From the NCBI GenBank assembly GCA_012271065.1, contig JAAXHE010000117.1:1-29667 (forward strand): 29,667 nt of DNA, read 5' to 3'. The translations under genes and the position numbers were made by a program. This document shows, in pieces, positions 14,314 to 22,714 of this stretch. Source of the stretch: Candidatus Latescibacterota bacterium. GTDB lineage: Bacteria > Latescibacterota > UBA2968 > GCA-2709665. Under the pieces are notes generated by a model. That model saw only the letters and a list, made by a program, of their open reading frames with translations. It was not told the DNA's origin and searched no databases. Within the stretch, counting starts at the first letter, position 1. Every line of letters starts with the position of its first letter.

Positions 14314-15251
14314 GACCGGTCTCCGGAGCGGCGCACGCGGAGGCGGAGTCGCAGCGGCAAGGCGTCTTCAGGAGATTCCTCATCCCATTGTTCGATAATC
14401 CGCCGGTTCCGGACGCGGACCGCAACGAAAACGCCGAGCAGCAGCAGCGTCATATAGAACCACAATGCCCCAGCCGATGTCAGCAGGGCCGTTGCGCTGA
14501 ACCGGCCTTCGGCGTATTCGGCCCACTCGCGTTCAAATCTGCCGGGCGTCAGCCCGGTGATCCGATACAGCGCGACGTCGAACGAGACGCCCGTACCGAG
14601 CGTCTGGACGATTTGCGCCACCGTTCCGGGACCGCCCAGATGGATCAGATACAGGACGGCCAGAAGGCTTTCGGTATAGGCCAGGCGCGCCTTTGAAGAC
14701 GAAAAACCGAGCACCCCCTCGATTTCACCCAGTGGAACCAGTCCGCCGGAAAAGATCGCATAGGAGAGCTCGGTGCTTTCGCGGAGCCGCCATTCCTGCG
14801 CGGCCCACATGGCCACGCCTTCGTCGAACCAGCGCGGTACTCGTGACCGCGCCAGATGGTGAAGCAGAATATGGGAGATTTCGTGCCGTGCGGTCTTCAG
14901 GACCTGTCCGCGCTGCCCGGGCAGCAGGCGCAACACGGCGATCCGTTCGGCGGGAAAGGCGCAGCCCGCGCCCCAGTGGGGGATGCGCCCGCGTGTAACG
15001 GTCTGGAAGAGCGCCTGTGATCCTGCTACGTAGACGATGATCGGGACGTCCTGCCCGCCGCCCAGCTTTTGCGCGACCTCAGATCTGCTGGAGATCAGTT
15101 CATCCAGCAGCACCCCGGCCCGTTGGCGATCGATATCCTGAAACCGAAGCGTCAGTCCTTCCCGTTCGAGTCGTTCCCAGCCCGCGGCCGAAACCGGCCG
15201 GCAGAGCAGGCAGACCACCCATATCAACGGGCAGAACCGCCGGGCGTTCAT
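14310..15251 (-). CDS. Membrane-anchored gluzincin-type protease (peptidase MA-like)
   Basis: A 313-residue protein with an N-terminal signal sequence (residues about 5-23) and a single transmembrane segment near 255-278 (SAGALWFYMTLLLLGVFVAV), followed by a short, very basic cytoplasmic tail. The extracytoplasmic domain has HEISH (H123, E124, H127) and WFDEG with E144 about 17 residues on: the zinc ligands and catalytic Glu of gluzincin proteases of the peptidase MA group. Substrates are unknown. Its ATG overlaps the hflC stop by 4 nt, and coaE overlaps its own end by 4 nt, so it is firmly part of the hflK-hflC operon. A role next to HflKC in membrane-protein quality control is an inference from position. 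Confidence 0.8.
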   Translation of the reverse strand: MNARRFCPLIWVVCLLCRPVSAAGWERLEREGLTLRFQDIDRQRAGVLLDELISSRSEVAQKLGGGQDVPIIVYVAGSQALFQTVTRGRIPHWGAGCAFPAERIAVLRLLPGQRGQVLKTARHEISHILLHHLARSRVPRWFDEGVAMWAAQEWRLRESTELSYAIFSGGLVPLGEIEGVLGFSSSKARLAYTESLLAVLYLIHLGGPGTVAQIVQTLGTGVSFDVALYRITGLTPGRFEREWAEYAEGRFSATALLTSAGALWFYMTLLLLGVFVAVRVRNRRIIEQWDEESPEDALPLRLRLRVRRSGDRS

Positions 15252-16108
15252 CGCCGTTTCCTGTTACCCAGATACTTGAAGAAGTCCGTGCGCAGGGGCA
15301 GCACGACCGTGGTCCCTTCGCCGAGGGTTTTTTCATAGGCTTCGAGGGTGCGCTGAAACTCGTAGAACCGCGGGTCTCTCTGGAATGCGCTCGCATAGAT
15401 CGCCAACGCCTCGGCATCCCCCTGTCCGCGGATCAGCTGGGACTTCTGAAACGCGTCGGACTTGATCCGCGTGACCTCCAGGTCGGTCTCCGCGCGGATC
15501 TTGAGGGCGGCTTCTTCGCCCTCGGCGCGATACTCCTTGGCCTGCCGGGCGCGCTCGGCCCTCATCCGGTCGAACACGTTCTTCTTGTTCTCCTCGGGCA
15601 GATCGGCGCGTTTGACGCGCACGTCCACCACCTCCACGCCCAGCTCCGCGGCGTCCTGTCGCGACCGCGTCGTGACCTTGTCCATAATCTCCCTCCGATT
15701 TCCGGAGACGATCTCGTCCAGCGTCCGCCGGCCCAACTCCTCGCGCACCGCCGCGTAAATGATATCGTCCAGCCGGGACTGGGCGCCGCGAACCGTTTGA
15801 ACGGACTTCAGGAATTTCAGCGGGTCGACAATGCGCCACCTGGCGAAATTGTCGACGGTCAGGTTCTTCTTGTCCAGCGTATAAATGGGCGCCGGGTCCG
15901 CGTCGCTGTAGAGCAGACGATCGTCGAAGGAGTGAAGCCGCTCCACAAACGGCACTTTCCAGTGCAGGCCGGGGCTCTGGATGGTGCGTCTGGGTTCTCC
16001 CAGCCTGGTCACGACCACCTGTTCGCGCTCGTCCACCGTGAACAGGACCGATTCGATGAGGAGACCCGCCAGCACGACCGCCACAATTGCCTTGATTAAC
16101 GATTTCAT
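15248..16108 (-). CDS. hflC: HflC, SPFH-domain membrane protein
   Basis: A 286-residue SPFH/prohibitin-family protein that with HflK forms a large cage in the inner membrane; in Escherichia coli it surrounds and modulates the FtsH protease. There is an N-terminal membrane anchor (residues about 4-22), the early FTVDEREQVVVTRLGEP strand, the SPFH core (DNFARWRIVDPLKFL), the helix with AAELGVEVVDVRVKRADLP, and a long charged coiled-coil segment with RAEGEEAALKIRAE. It starts 2 nt after the hflK stop and ends overlapping the protease gene, so the order is hflK-hflC-protease-coaE. Confidence 0.94.
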   Translation of the reverse strand: MKSLIKAIVAVVLAGLLIESVLFTVDEREQVVVTRLGEPRRTIQSPGLHWKVPFVERLHSFDDRLLYSDADPAPIYTLDKKNLTVDNFARWRIVDPLKFLKSVQTVRGAQSRLDDIIYAAVREELGRRTLDEIVSGNRREIMDKVTTRSRQDAAELGVEVVDVRVKRADLPEENKKNVFDRMRAERARQAKEYRAEGEEAALKIRAETDLEVTRIKSDAFQKSQLIRGQGDAEALAIYASAFQRDPRFYEFQRTLEAYEKTLGEGTTVVLPLRTDFFKYLGNRKRR

Positions 16109-16110
16109 CC

Positions 16111-17112
16111 TCAGTTTCCCCCTGCAGTCGCTGGTTGATTACTTCTCGCGGCCCTGGGCTGCAACTGCAGCATGTTCAGAAAACCGCTCCCCTTGCCGTC
16201 GGACTCCACCACGTATTTCTGAATACCCGGCAGGATCTTCTCCATGGTTTCCAGATAAAGCCTGACTTCGGTTACGTCTTTGGCCTTCCTGTACTCGGTC
16301 AACACCTCCAGGAATCGCTCCGCGTCACCCTGGGACCGCTTGACGCGTTCCACTGTATACGCCTCCGCCTCCCGTACCATCTTCTCCGCTTCGCCTCGGG
16401 CCCTGGGAATCACTTCGTTCCGATAGGCTTCAGCTTCGTTGCGCAGCCGCTCCCGGTCTTCCCGGGCGCTGGCGACGTCCTTGAACGCGTGGTCCACCTC
16501 GCGCGGCACCGAGACCGTCTGCAGCTTCACGTTCTCAACGTGCAAACCGATATCGTAGAGATTGAATACCTCTTTGACCTGTTCCTCGATCTCTCCCTGG
16601 ATCTTGAATTTCCCTTCTGTGAGCGCTTCGTCGATCGGCGATCGGCCCAGTACCTGGCGCAGCGCCGCTTCCACCACGCTCCGGACGGCGTGCACCTGGT
16701 CGGCGGCATTGAAAAGATAGGCTTCAATGTCGCTGATCCGGTACTGAACGATCAGTTCCACGTTCACGATATTCTCGTCGCCGGTGAGCATGGACGCCTC
16801 CCTGGCAACGGGCTGATAGCGCGGCACGGGCTCCACGGCGACGGTCCGAAACCCGATCTCCACCCGCTTAACCTCGCTGACCTGTTCGATTTCCACCGAC
16901 TCGATCGGCCACGGAATATGGTAGTGGATACCGGGCTCTTCCACGCCCATGGATTTGCCGAACCGCAAAACCACGGCCTGCTCGGCCGGCTGTACGATAT
17001 AGATCCCGCTGAGCAGCCATAACAGGACCAGAACGCCCAGACCGTAGTAGACAAGCCGCGGGCTCAGGGACAGGTCGAAGCTCGGCCGACCTGGAAAATC
17101 GTATTGTTGCAT
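16111..17112 (-). CDS. hflK: HflK, SPFH-domain membrane protein
   Basis: A 333-residue partner of HflC. One membrane helix (residues about 20-41), then IVQPAEQAVVLRFGK, PGIHYHIPWPIE, the TGDENIVNVELIVQYRI strand and the coiled coil rich in Arg, Glu and Ala (AYRNEVIPRARGEAEKMV). The C-terminal tail is Gln- and Asn-rich, as common in HflK. The N-terminal Gly-rich stretch of the E. coli protein is short here. AAGGGG lies about 8 nt upstream of the ATG. A 72-nt gap separates it from the sugar kinase gene, with no clear promoter inside. Confidence 0.94.
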   Translation of the reverse strand: MQQYDFPGRPSFDLSLSPRLVYYGLGVLVLLWLLSGIYIVQPAEQAVVLRFGKSMGVEEPGIHYHIPWPIESVEIEQVSEVKRVEIGFRTVAVEPVPRYQPVAREASMLTGDENIVNVELIVQYRISDIEAYLFNAADQVHAVRSVVEAALRQVLGRSPIDEALTEGKFKIQGEIEEQVKEVFNLYDIGLHVENVKLQTVSVPREVDHAFKDVASAREDRERLRNEAEAYRNEVIPRARGEAEKMVREAEAYTVERVKRSQGDAERFLEVLTEYRKAKDVTEVRLYLETMEKILPGIQKYVVESDGKGSGFLNMLQLQPRAARSNQPATAGGN

Positions 17113-17184
17113 AGGACAAACCCCTTGATGAAATGGCCGGCATCACCATACCGCCGGAACGTGAAAGCATGGCGGGCGAACCTG

Positions 17185-18111
17185 CTATTGCTCCAGATAA
17201 TCGCCGATCCGGGCCATCTGTTCGATGCCCCGCAGGCTGCATGTGATTCCCGCGACCCGGTTGGCAAACCGGCTGGCCTCGTCTATACTGCCGGTCTCGA
17301 GGAACGACCACGCGAAGCCCATCAGGAACGCGTCGCCGCATCCGGTCTCATCCACGGGAACATCCGCGGCCCTCGCCGGATAACGTTGAACTTCAATGCC
17401 TCCCCGCGGATTTCCGGCAACCGCATCGGCGCCGTGTTCGCCGCGCGTAATCAACAGCGTGTCCGGACCCAGGGCCAGAACTTTCTCGCCGAATCTCTCA
17501 GTGGCCGCCCCGCCGTGCAGAGACGCGCCTGCAAGGAGACCGGCTTCGCGTTCGTTCATCTGTACTATATCGACGCAGCCCAACCACGCCTCCCAGCAGG
17601 GCGGAAGGCGAAAAAACCTGCGGCGCCTTCTGTCGATTCCCAGCGTGAGGCTATGCACGTCCATCAGCACGAGACCACGGGCAGCGCGTCGGAAGGACCG
17701 CAATGTCTGCAGGTCAAGCTCCATTCCCGTGATGAAATTGAAGCAGACCGCGTCGCAGTCAAGAAACGGCCGAAGCCGCCCTATCGATAGCGGGGGCACG
17801 CCGCCCAGAAGCGTTTCCTGTTTCCGGTTGTGGGAATCGTAGGTTAAAAAACAATGGGGATTCCGATCGGGTACGAACCGGACGCCGTCCAGTTTCACGG
17901 AACCCCACGAACCCAGAAGACGCCGAACCGCGTCTTCGACGTCTTTCCCCACGTTGCATACGGGAAAAATCGTGGCGGACCCGATCTGGGCCAGTGCCGC
18001 GATACTGTACAGGATGCCGCCATAGCTTTCTGTGCGGGTCCCGTCTGACGTACAAATCGTATCCCGGTTGATTGAACCGACCACCGCGATACGACGCGCG
18101 TTTCCGGACAT
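17185..18111 (-). CDS. PfkB-family carbohydrate kinase
   Basis: A 308-residue ribokinase-fold sugar or nucleoside kinase. Visible features: IAVVGSINRDTI at the N-terminus, GGILYSIAALAQIG matching the first PfkB signature region, NEREAGLLAG (186-195) with the usual NExE metal motif, and the second signature VPVDETGCGDAFLMG with catalytic D260 and the anion hole GCGD. The substrate is not predictable. The frame is open to 18204, but the ATG at 18111 has GAGGTG 5 nt upstream and lies 21 nt after the predicted transcript start at a strong promoter, so it is the start. Confidence 0.87.
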   Translation of the reverse strand: MSGNARRIAVVGSINRDTICTSDGTRTESYGGILYSIAALAQIGSATIFPVCNVGKDVEDAVRRLLGSWGSVKLDGVRFVPDRNPHCFLTYDSHNRKQETLLGGVPPLSIGRLRPFLDCDAVCFNFITGMELDLQTLRSFRRAARGLVLMDVHSLTLGIDRRRRRFFRLPPCWEAWLGCVDIVQMNEREAGLLAGASLHGGAATERFGEKVLALGPDTLLITRGEHGADAVAGNPRGGIEVQRYPARAADVPVDETGCGDAFLMGFAWSFLETGSIDEASRFANRVAGITCSLRGIEQMARIGDYLEQ

Positions 18112-18138
18112 AGCCCACCTCACCGGGAACAGTCTTTG

Positions 18139-18167
18139 AATGTACCACAAAACCCCGGAGGTGTCAA
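18139..18167 (-). promoter_or_regulatory. Promoter upstream of the kinase-hflKC-coaE genes
   Basis: On the minus strand TTGACA (18167-18162), exactly 17 nt, TACATT (18144-18139). The predicted start near 18132 leaves a 21-nt leader. This gives the kinase, hflK, hflC, protease and coaE a promoter independent of recG. Confidence 0.77.
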
Positions 18168-18220
18168 CCCCAATCCCCTCAACTGAACCGCCGGGCGCCG
18201 CCACAAAATCGATGTTCGTG

Positions 18221-20302
18221 TCACCCCGCGCGGGCGGTCTGCGCCTCCAGGTTCACGGATTCGACGCGTCGGCGCAACACGTCGTGGCGCTCGAGGTTCG
18301 GGTCCCGATCCAGGAGTCCAGCTGCTTCCTCACGGGCCGACCGGACCAGGTCAACGTCGCGCGTAAGGTCGGCGAATCGAAATTCGGGATACCCCGCCTG
18401 CCGGGTGCCGAATATCTGTCCGGGCCCGCGGATCTTCAGGTCCATTTCCGCGATTGCGAACCCGTCGCCGGTGGCGGCCATGGCATCCAGCCTTGCGCGC
18501 GCGTCCGGCGACAGATCACCCTCAGGGTCGGCGATCAATATACAATACGAACCGGAGCTGCCGCGGCCCACCCGGCCCCTGAGCTGGTGAAGTTGCGCCA
18601 GACCGAACCGCTCCGCATGTTCCACCATCATCACCGTCGCGCCGGGCACGTCCACGCCCACTTCGATTACCGTGGTGGAGACCAGAACATCCAGCGATCC
18701 CGCTCGAAACGCGGCCATCACCGCTTCCTTCTCCGCGGGAGGGAGGCGGCCGTGCAACAACCCCAGCCTCAGACCCGACAGCGCGCCGTCACGCAATTCC
18801 TCGAATGCCGTGGCGGCGGCCCTGATGTCCCTCGCCCCGGCATCGTCGATTACCGGAAAGACGACATAGGCCTGCCCACCCGCCGAAACCTGTTCATGCA
18901 GAAAGCGATAGGCTTTTTCCCGGTCCGCCGCGGCCCTCCACCCGGTCTTCACGGGTTGACGTCCGGGCGGCAGTTCGTCCAGCACCGTAACCTCCAGGTC
19001 TCCATAAAGCGTCAGGGCCAGTGACCGTGGAATGGGCGTGGCCGTCATCACGAGCAGGTGGGCGCCGCCTTCCTGATCCAGAAGTGCGGCACGCTGCAAG
19101 ACGCCGAATCGATGCTGCTCGTCCACGACCGCGAGACCGAGCCTGGCAAAAGCCACGCCCTCCTGCAACAGCGCGTGTGTGCCCACCACCAGGTGGACGC
19201 GACCCCAGGCCAACCCTTGAAGGATCTCGCGTCGCTCACGCTGACGCTGCCGACCCGTCAGGCGCGCGACAACCAGCCCCAGCGGCGCTGCGAGGGCATG
19301 GATGGTCTCGGCGTGCTGCTCAGCCAGAATCTCGGTCGGGGCCATCAGCGCCGCCTGCGCGCCGCCGTCCACCGCCGACAGCATGGCCGCCGTTGCCACC
19401 AACGTCTTGCCCGACCCCACGTCTCCCTGCAGCAGGCGGCGCATCGGTCTGGCGCGCATCAGGTCGTCGCCGATCTCGACCATCGCGCGGCGTTGGGTCC
19501 TCGTGGGTTCGAAGGGCAACGTCTCCAGCATTTTCGATACAAGAGGGCCCGCTGCGGGCAATACGGGTCCCGGTTTCTCGTCCCGGTCCGCCTGCAAAAA
19601 CCGCAGCCGAAGCTGGAAGTAAAGCAATTCATCCAGTGCGAGCCTGCGCCTGGCCGCCTCAACATCCGTTGCTTCGTCCGGAAAGTGAAGCTTTCTCACG
19701 GCTTCGGCCAGCGGGAGCGCACCGAATCGGTTCCTCATCCGGTCCGGCAACGGGTCCGGCAGGTGCACATCTTCCAGCGCATGGTAGATGATGCGACGCA
19801 ACGCGCGGCTGGTGAGTCGTTCCGCCTTCATCCCTGCCGTTGTCGAATACACGGGGATCACGCGTCCCGTATGGACTCGCGCGCCCTCTTCCCCATCCGA
19901 AATCACCTCCACGTCGGGGTGGACCATCTGCCGTTTGCTCCCATACCTGGTCAATTTGCCACCGACGGCCAGCAGGTCGCCGGACGAGAACGCCCGCCGG
20001 AGATATCGATGCCCCGAAAACCAGACGCATTCCAGGGTGCCCGACTCGTCTTCCAGTACGAGAACATACCGGGGCCGCCTGCCCGGAACCACGTTTCCGC
20101 TGCGGACCGAGGCGATCGCAGTGACCTCCGCGCCTGCCGGAAGCGCGGCGATGGGCGACTGCCGCGTACGATCCACGTACCGGTACGGCAGAAACAGAAT
20201 GAGATCCGCAACTGTGGAAATGCCGACCTCACACAAGAGATCCTCCCGTTTCGCGCCGACGCCGCGCACCTTGCTCACAGGCACATCGAGTTCGGGAAAC
20301 AT
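18221..20302 (-). CDS. recG: ATP-dependent DNA helicase RecG
   Basis: A 693-residue branch-migration helicase that remodels stalled forks and recombination intermediates. The N-terminal wedge/OB domain occupies about residues 1-150, with KVRGVGAKRE near residue 11. Helicase motifs follow: GDVGSGKT (293-300), APTEILAEQH (321-330), the RecG-typical DEQHRFG (394-400), TATPIPRSL (420-428), VSTTVIEVGVDVP, and QLRGRVGRG. Near the C-terminus is GTRQAGYPEFRFADL. Family length is standard. AAGGAAAGG precedes the ATG. It is the first gene of the minus-strand cluster, with promoter at 20378-20406. Confidence 0.97.
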   Translation of the reverse strand: MFPELDVPVSKVRGVGAKREDLLCEVGISTVADLILFLPYRYVDRTRQSPIAALPAGAEVTAIASVRSGNVVPGRRPRYVLVLEDESGTLECVWFSGHRYLRRAFSSGDLLAVGGKLTRYGSKRQMVHPDVEVISDGEEGARVHTGRVIPVYSTTAGMKAERLTSRALRRIIYHALEDVHLPDPLPDRMRNRFGALPLAEAVRKLHFPDEATDVEAARRRLALDELLYFQLRLRFLQADRDEKPGPVLPAAGPLVSKMLETLPFEPTRTQRRAMVEIGDDLMRARPMRRLLQGDVGSGKTLVATAAMLSAVDGGAQAALMAPTEILAEQHAETIHALAAPLGLVVARLTGRQRQRERREILQGLAWGRVHLVVGTHALLQEGVAFARLGLAVVDEQHRFGVLQRAALLDQEGGAHLLVMTATPIPRSLALTLYGDLEVTVLDELPPGRQPVKTGWRAAADREKAYRFLHEQVSAGGQAYVVFPVIDDAGARDIRAAATAFEELRDGALSGLRLGLLHGRLPPAEKEAVMAAFRAGSLDVLVSTTVIEVGVDVPGATVMMVEHAERFGLAQLHQLRGRVGRGSSGSYCILIADPEGDLSPDARARLDAMAATGDGFAIAEMDLKIRGPGQIFGTRQAGYPEFRFADLTRDVDLVRSAREEAAGLLDRDPNLERHDVLRRRVESVNLEAQTARAG

Positions 20303-20377
20303 CGACCAACCTTTCCTTATTGGAGAGATAGCCGGTTGAACGGATATATCGTCGCGCAGGATACAATAGATCGTGCG

Positions 20378-20406
20378 AATATAGATATTCCCCGAAAACG
20401 GGTCAA
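20378..20406 (-). promoter_or_regulatory. Promoter of recG
   Basis: On the minus strand TTGACC (20406-20401), 17-nt spacer, TATATT (20383-20378). An interrupted palindrome, GAATAT-AG-ATATTC at 20377-20390, covers the -10 box. The predicted leader is about 70 nt. Confidence 0.7.
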
Positions 20407-20456
20407 GAACCAGCCTCCGGTTCAGACGGATGGCGCCCGCATAGGGCGCATTCTCC

Positions 20457-20485
20457 TTGTTCCACGGCGATCCGCACCCTATCTT
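20457..20485 (+). promoter_or_regulatory. Promoter of the ankyrin-repeat gene
   Basis: TTGTTC (20457-20462), 17-nt spacer, TATCTT (20480-20485), divergent from the recG promoter and about 80 nt ahead of the ankyrin gene ATG. Confidence 0.55.
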
Positions 20486-20564
20486 ACATCATGTTCGGCA
20501 ACGCACTGCCCTGTCTCGCGGGTAACCGCTGCGGATTCGCCTCAAGCGCGCACGGAGGAAAACG

Positions 20565-21251
20565 ATGGCGTCCGATTCCATTCATGAAGCCGCGAGTACC
20601 GGCGACCTCGACACACTGAAGAAGATCGTCGAGGAACACCCGGGTTCGGTCGATCAGGACGACAAGTACGGATGGCGCCCCGTCTTCCACGCCGGCCTGC
20701 GCCGCCGCCTCGACGTTGTACAGTACCTGATCGACCGCGGCGCCGATCTGGCGGCTCACGACGGTTACGCGATCCACTACGCCGCCGAAGTGCCCGACAA
20801 CAAGGACATCGTATCGCTGTTGATCGCTTACGGCGGACTCGACGCGCACACGAAACCGTCAAATGAGGCCGCGCGGCAGTTTATCTACGCGGTTTTTCTG
20901 GCCAACGTCCACCGGGTCGAAACTATGCTTCGCACCGATTCGCGACTGGTACATGAACGGTACGCGCGCGGCGACACGGCCCTTCATCACGCTTCCCGGA
21001 ACGGCGACCTGGACATCGTCAGGCAACTGGTCGTCCATGAAGCGGACGTCAACGCCACCGCGGATAACGGTCACTTTCCCCTGTACTGCGCCGCCGGCCA
21101 CGGACACGCGGAGACGACGCGATACCTCCTGGAGAGCGGAGCAAAGCGGGATACCACAATGCCGGACGGCAAGACGGTCGCGGACTGGCTGAGACAATTC
21201 GCTGATCACGACCTGCGAATGAAGGCCTGTCTGGAAGTTCTGGAGCGGTAA
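20565..21251 (+). CDS. Ankyrin-repeat protein
   Basis: A 228-residue soluble protein with no signal peptide or membrane helix. About five ankyrin repeats are visible: SIHEAASTGDLDTLKKIV, a second with LDVVQYLIDRGADLAAHD, a third with AIHYAAEVPDNKDIVSLLI, a diverged one, then GDTALHHASRNGDLDIVRQL and FPLYCAAGHGHAETTRYLLE. Ankyrin domains mediate protein binding; the partner is unknown. The ribosome site is GGAGGAAAACG just before the ATG. It is divergently arranged with recG. The family call is firm, but no function is implied. Confidence 0.85.
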   Translation: MASDSIHEAASTGDLDTLKKIVEEHPGSVDQDDKYGWRPVFHAGLRRRLDVVQYLIDRGADLAAHDGYAIHYAAEVPDNKDIVSLLIAYGGLDAHTKPSNEAARQFIYAVFLANVHRVETMLRTDSRLVHERYARGDTALHHASRNGDLDIVRQLVVHEADVNATADNGHFPLYCAAGHGHAETTRYLLESGAKRDTTMPDGKTVADWLRQFADHDLRMKACLEVLER

Positions 21252-21889
21252 GACTCCGGGCTGACTGCATACCGAGAGATTCCCGGCATTTGATCCGCCC
21301 GGCAGAGCCCGGAACGGGCGCGGTGACGGTGCGTAATGGCGATACGAATTGTTCCTTGGAGAATCGGTAATATTAAGCTTGATTAATGCTTAATAAATTC
21401 ACTTGACAAGGCTTGCGCCAATGCTTTTATTAAGGAAACGTGTAAATCCATTTGCACCGTACGTTCCAACGCACCCCCCACATATGGTATAAATGTTATT
21501 GCAGAAACACTATCCTTTGTAGTACAACGGCCTGCACTTCAGTGCAATTCGAGCAAGGCAGGCCAACCTGTCGATCGCCAGGCCTTTCCACGCGGATGGG
21601 TCGAATGTAACAGTCCCGTCCGCGATCACGCAACCCGCGAATCGGGCGTCCATGCGTTACTGTCAAGCGCGATGCGGTTTGCGAATCATCTTACGGAAGC
21701 ATCCCACTCGTTTCGGATTGACCGGCTCCACCGGTTCACAAAAGCAAGCACGCTGAAATCTGAAGGTGGTTTCTGCAGGATGTTCGTGACGGGGAGGCAT
21801 ACCCGACGCCCACGCTTCTCCGTCGGTAACCGTTGCGGCCGAAATCGTCCACGAGCCGCGGCAAGTAACTATTTTTTAGGGAGGTAGAC
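21252..21889. other. Long non-coding stretch with promoter and hairpins
   Basis: No convincing gene in 638 nt; the frame at 21672-21887 lacks any family features. It contains an inverted repeat and promoter at 21372-21431 and several possible RNA structures: GGCCTGC (21529-21535)/GCAGGCC (21558-21564) enclosing GCAC-TTCA-GTGC, ACCGG-CTCCA-CCGGT (21721-21735), and GACGGGGA (21788-21795)/TCTCCGTC (21817-21824). It may be the long leader of the small membrane protein gene or contain a small RNA. I recognised no known riboswitch. Confidence 0.45.
21372..21431 (+). promoter_or_regulatory. Promoter with upstream 23-bp inverted repeat
   Basis: TTGACA at 21403-21408 with TTTATT at 21426-21431 (17-nt spacer). 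Directly upstream is ATTAAGC-N9-GCTTAAT (21372-21394), in an AT-rich patch unlike its GC-rich surroundings. This resembles a regulator-controlled promoter. The next downstream gene starts at 21890. Confidence 0.55.
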
Positions 21890-22222
21890 ATGGCAGGTAG
21901 AATAGTCGTGATCCTGATCGCCGTGGGGGCGATCTTGGGGGGCATTTTAGGCGCGGACAATGAATTCGCCAAGGGGACATTGGGTCTGCTATTGGCCATC
22001 CTAGGATTGGTCTACGCGGCGGTGGCAATCGACGCTGAGGACTCAACGGCATTCCTTGTGCTCGCACTTGCCGTCGGCGGTGCGGCAGGAGCCGACGCGC
22101 TTAGCAACATCCCAGAAATCGGCGGACGGCTGGACTTGATCGTCGATAAGGCCAGCATCGCGCTGTACGCAGGTGTGGCAACTGTGCTCGCAGTAAGGGC
22201 ATACAATCGCATTAAAGGGTAG
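21890..22222 (+). CDS. Small membrane protein of unknown function
   Basis: A 110-residue protein with about four hydrophobic segments: residues 4-24 (VVILIAVGAILGGILGA), 29-48, 54-75 and 90-104. A short acidic loop (IDAEDST) falls between the second and third and a polar loop (LSNIPEIGGRLDLIVDKA) between the third and fourth. It ends with basic RAYNRIKG. AGGGAGGT lies 5 nt before the ATG, an excellent ribosome site, which supports a real gene. I do not recognise the family. It stands alone between two long non-coding stretches. Confidence 0.7.
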   Translation: MAGRIVVILIAVGAILGGILGADNEFAKGTLGLLLAILGLVYAAVAIDAEDSTAFLVLALAVGGAAGADALSNIPEIGGRLDLIVDKASIALYAGVATVLAVRAYNRIKG

Positions 22223-22496
22223 CCACCTCTGCGGAATGAACACGCAGTAAATGCACGCACAACTGTCAAGTTCACAGAAAAGGCATCCGAAATAGCCGGT
22301 GTCGCGATACATATTTCCGCGACCCGGATTTCTATCTCCCCAGTCGTAGGGTGGATACCTTGACGGCAGCGATGGAGTGGAAGCCTTTCGAACCAGAGAC
22401 AGGAAGTTTTCAGTCCGCCGAAAGGTCGAAGGTTAATAGCTACCTGACAGGTCGCCGGTTATCTTGAACCGCATTCCGGCGGCCTGTTCATATGTA

Positions 22497-22540
22497 CAAG
22501 ACCCCCGGTCGCAACCACTCGGGGGTCTTGTTGTTTCTCC
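22497..22540 (+). terminator. Strong rho-independent terminator
   Basis: A perfect 10-bp stem, CAAGACCCCC (22497-22506) with GGGGGTCTTG (22521-22530), a 14-nt loop, then TTGTTTCTCC. It ends a plus-strand transcript about 200 nt before imuA and would insulate the mutagenesis cassette. Confidence 0.8.
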
Positions 22541-22685
22541 TTGTCCCGAGAACACGCCCCGGGACGACAATGGCGCTTTCTGGTACTCCCGCGGTTTCTT
22601 GATTTCTAAAGGCCTCTTTCGGTAAACGCCGTCGCCGTTTCCCTGTGTCCGGAACCCGGTATAAAATAAAGCCGGAAGAAAACAC

Positions 22686-22714
22686 TTGACAAAGAAGACA
22701 TATGTCTGTTTTTT
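22686..22714 (+). promoter_or_regulatory. Probable imuA promoter with palindromic operator
   Basis: TTGACA at 22686-22691 is followed at 17 nt by a T-rich -10 region (22709-22714), which is a poor match. Within the spacer is a perfect 12-bp palindrome, AGACATATGTCT (22696-22707). The position between -35 and -10 fits a repressor operator; in imuA-imuB-dnaE2 cassettes that repressor is normally LexA. Confidence 0.55.

Noticed and set aside
16135..17022. Long plus-strand frame opposite hflK
   Set aside because: His/Leu-rich product without family features; hflK on the other strand is unmistakable.
21672..21887. 71-codon frame upstream of the small membrane protein
   Set aside because: No ribosome site or recognisable features, and it ends directly before the strong ribosome site of the next gene.
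22485..22502. GTTCATATGTAC as a LexA-like box
   Set aside because: It lies before the terminator, far from the imuA start, and is an imperfect dyad; the palindrome at 22696 is better placed.
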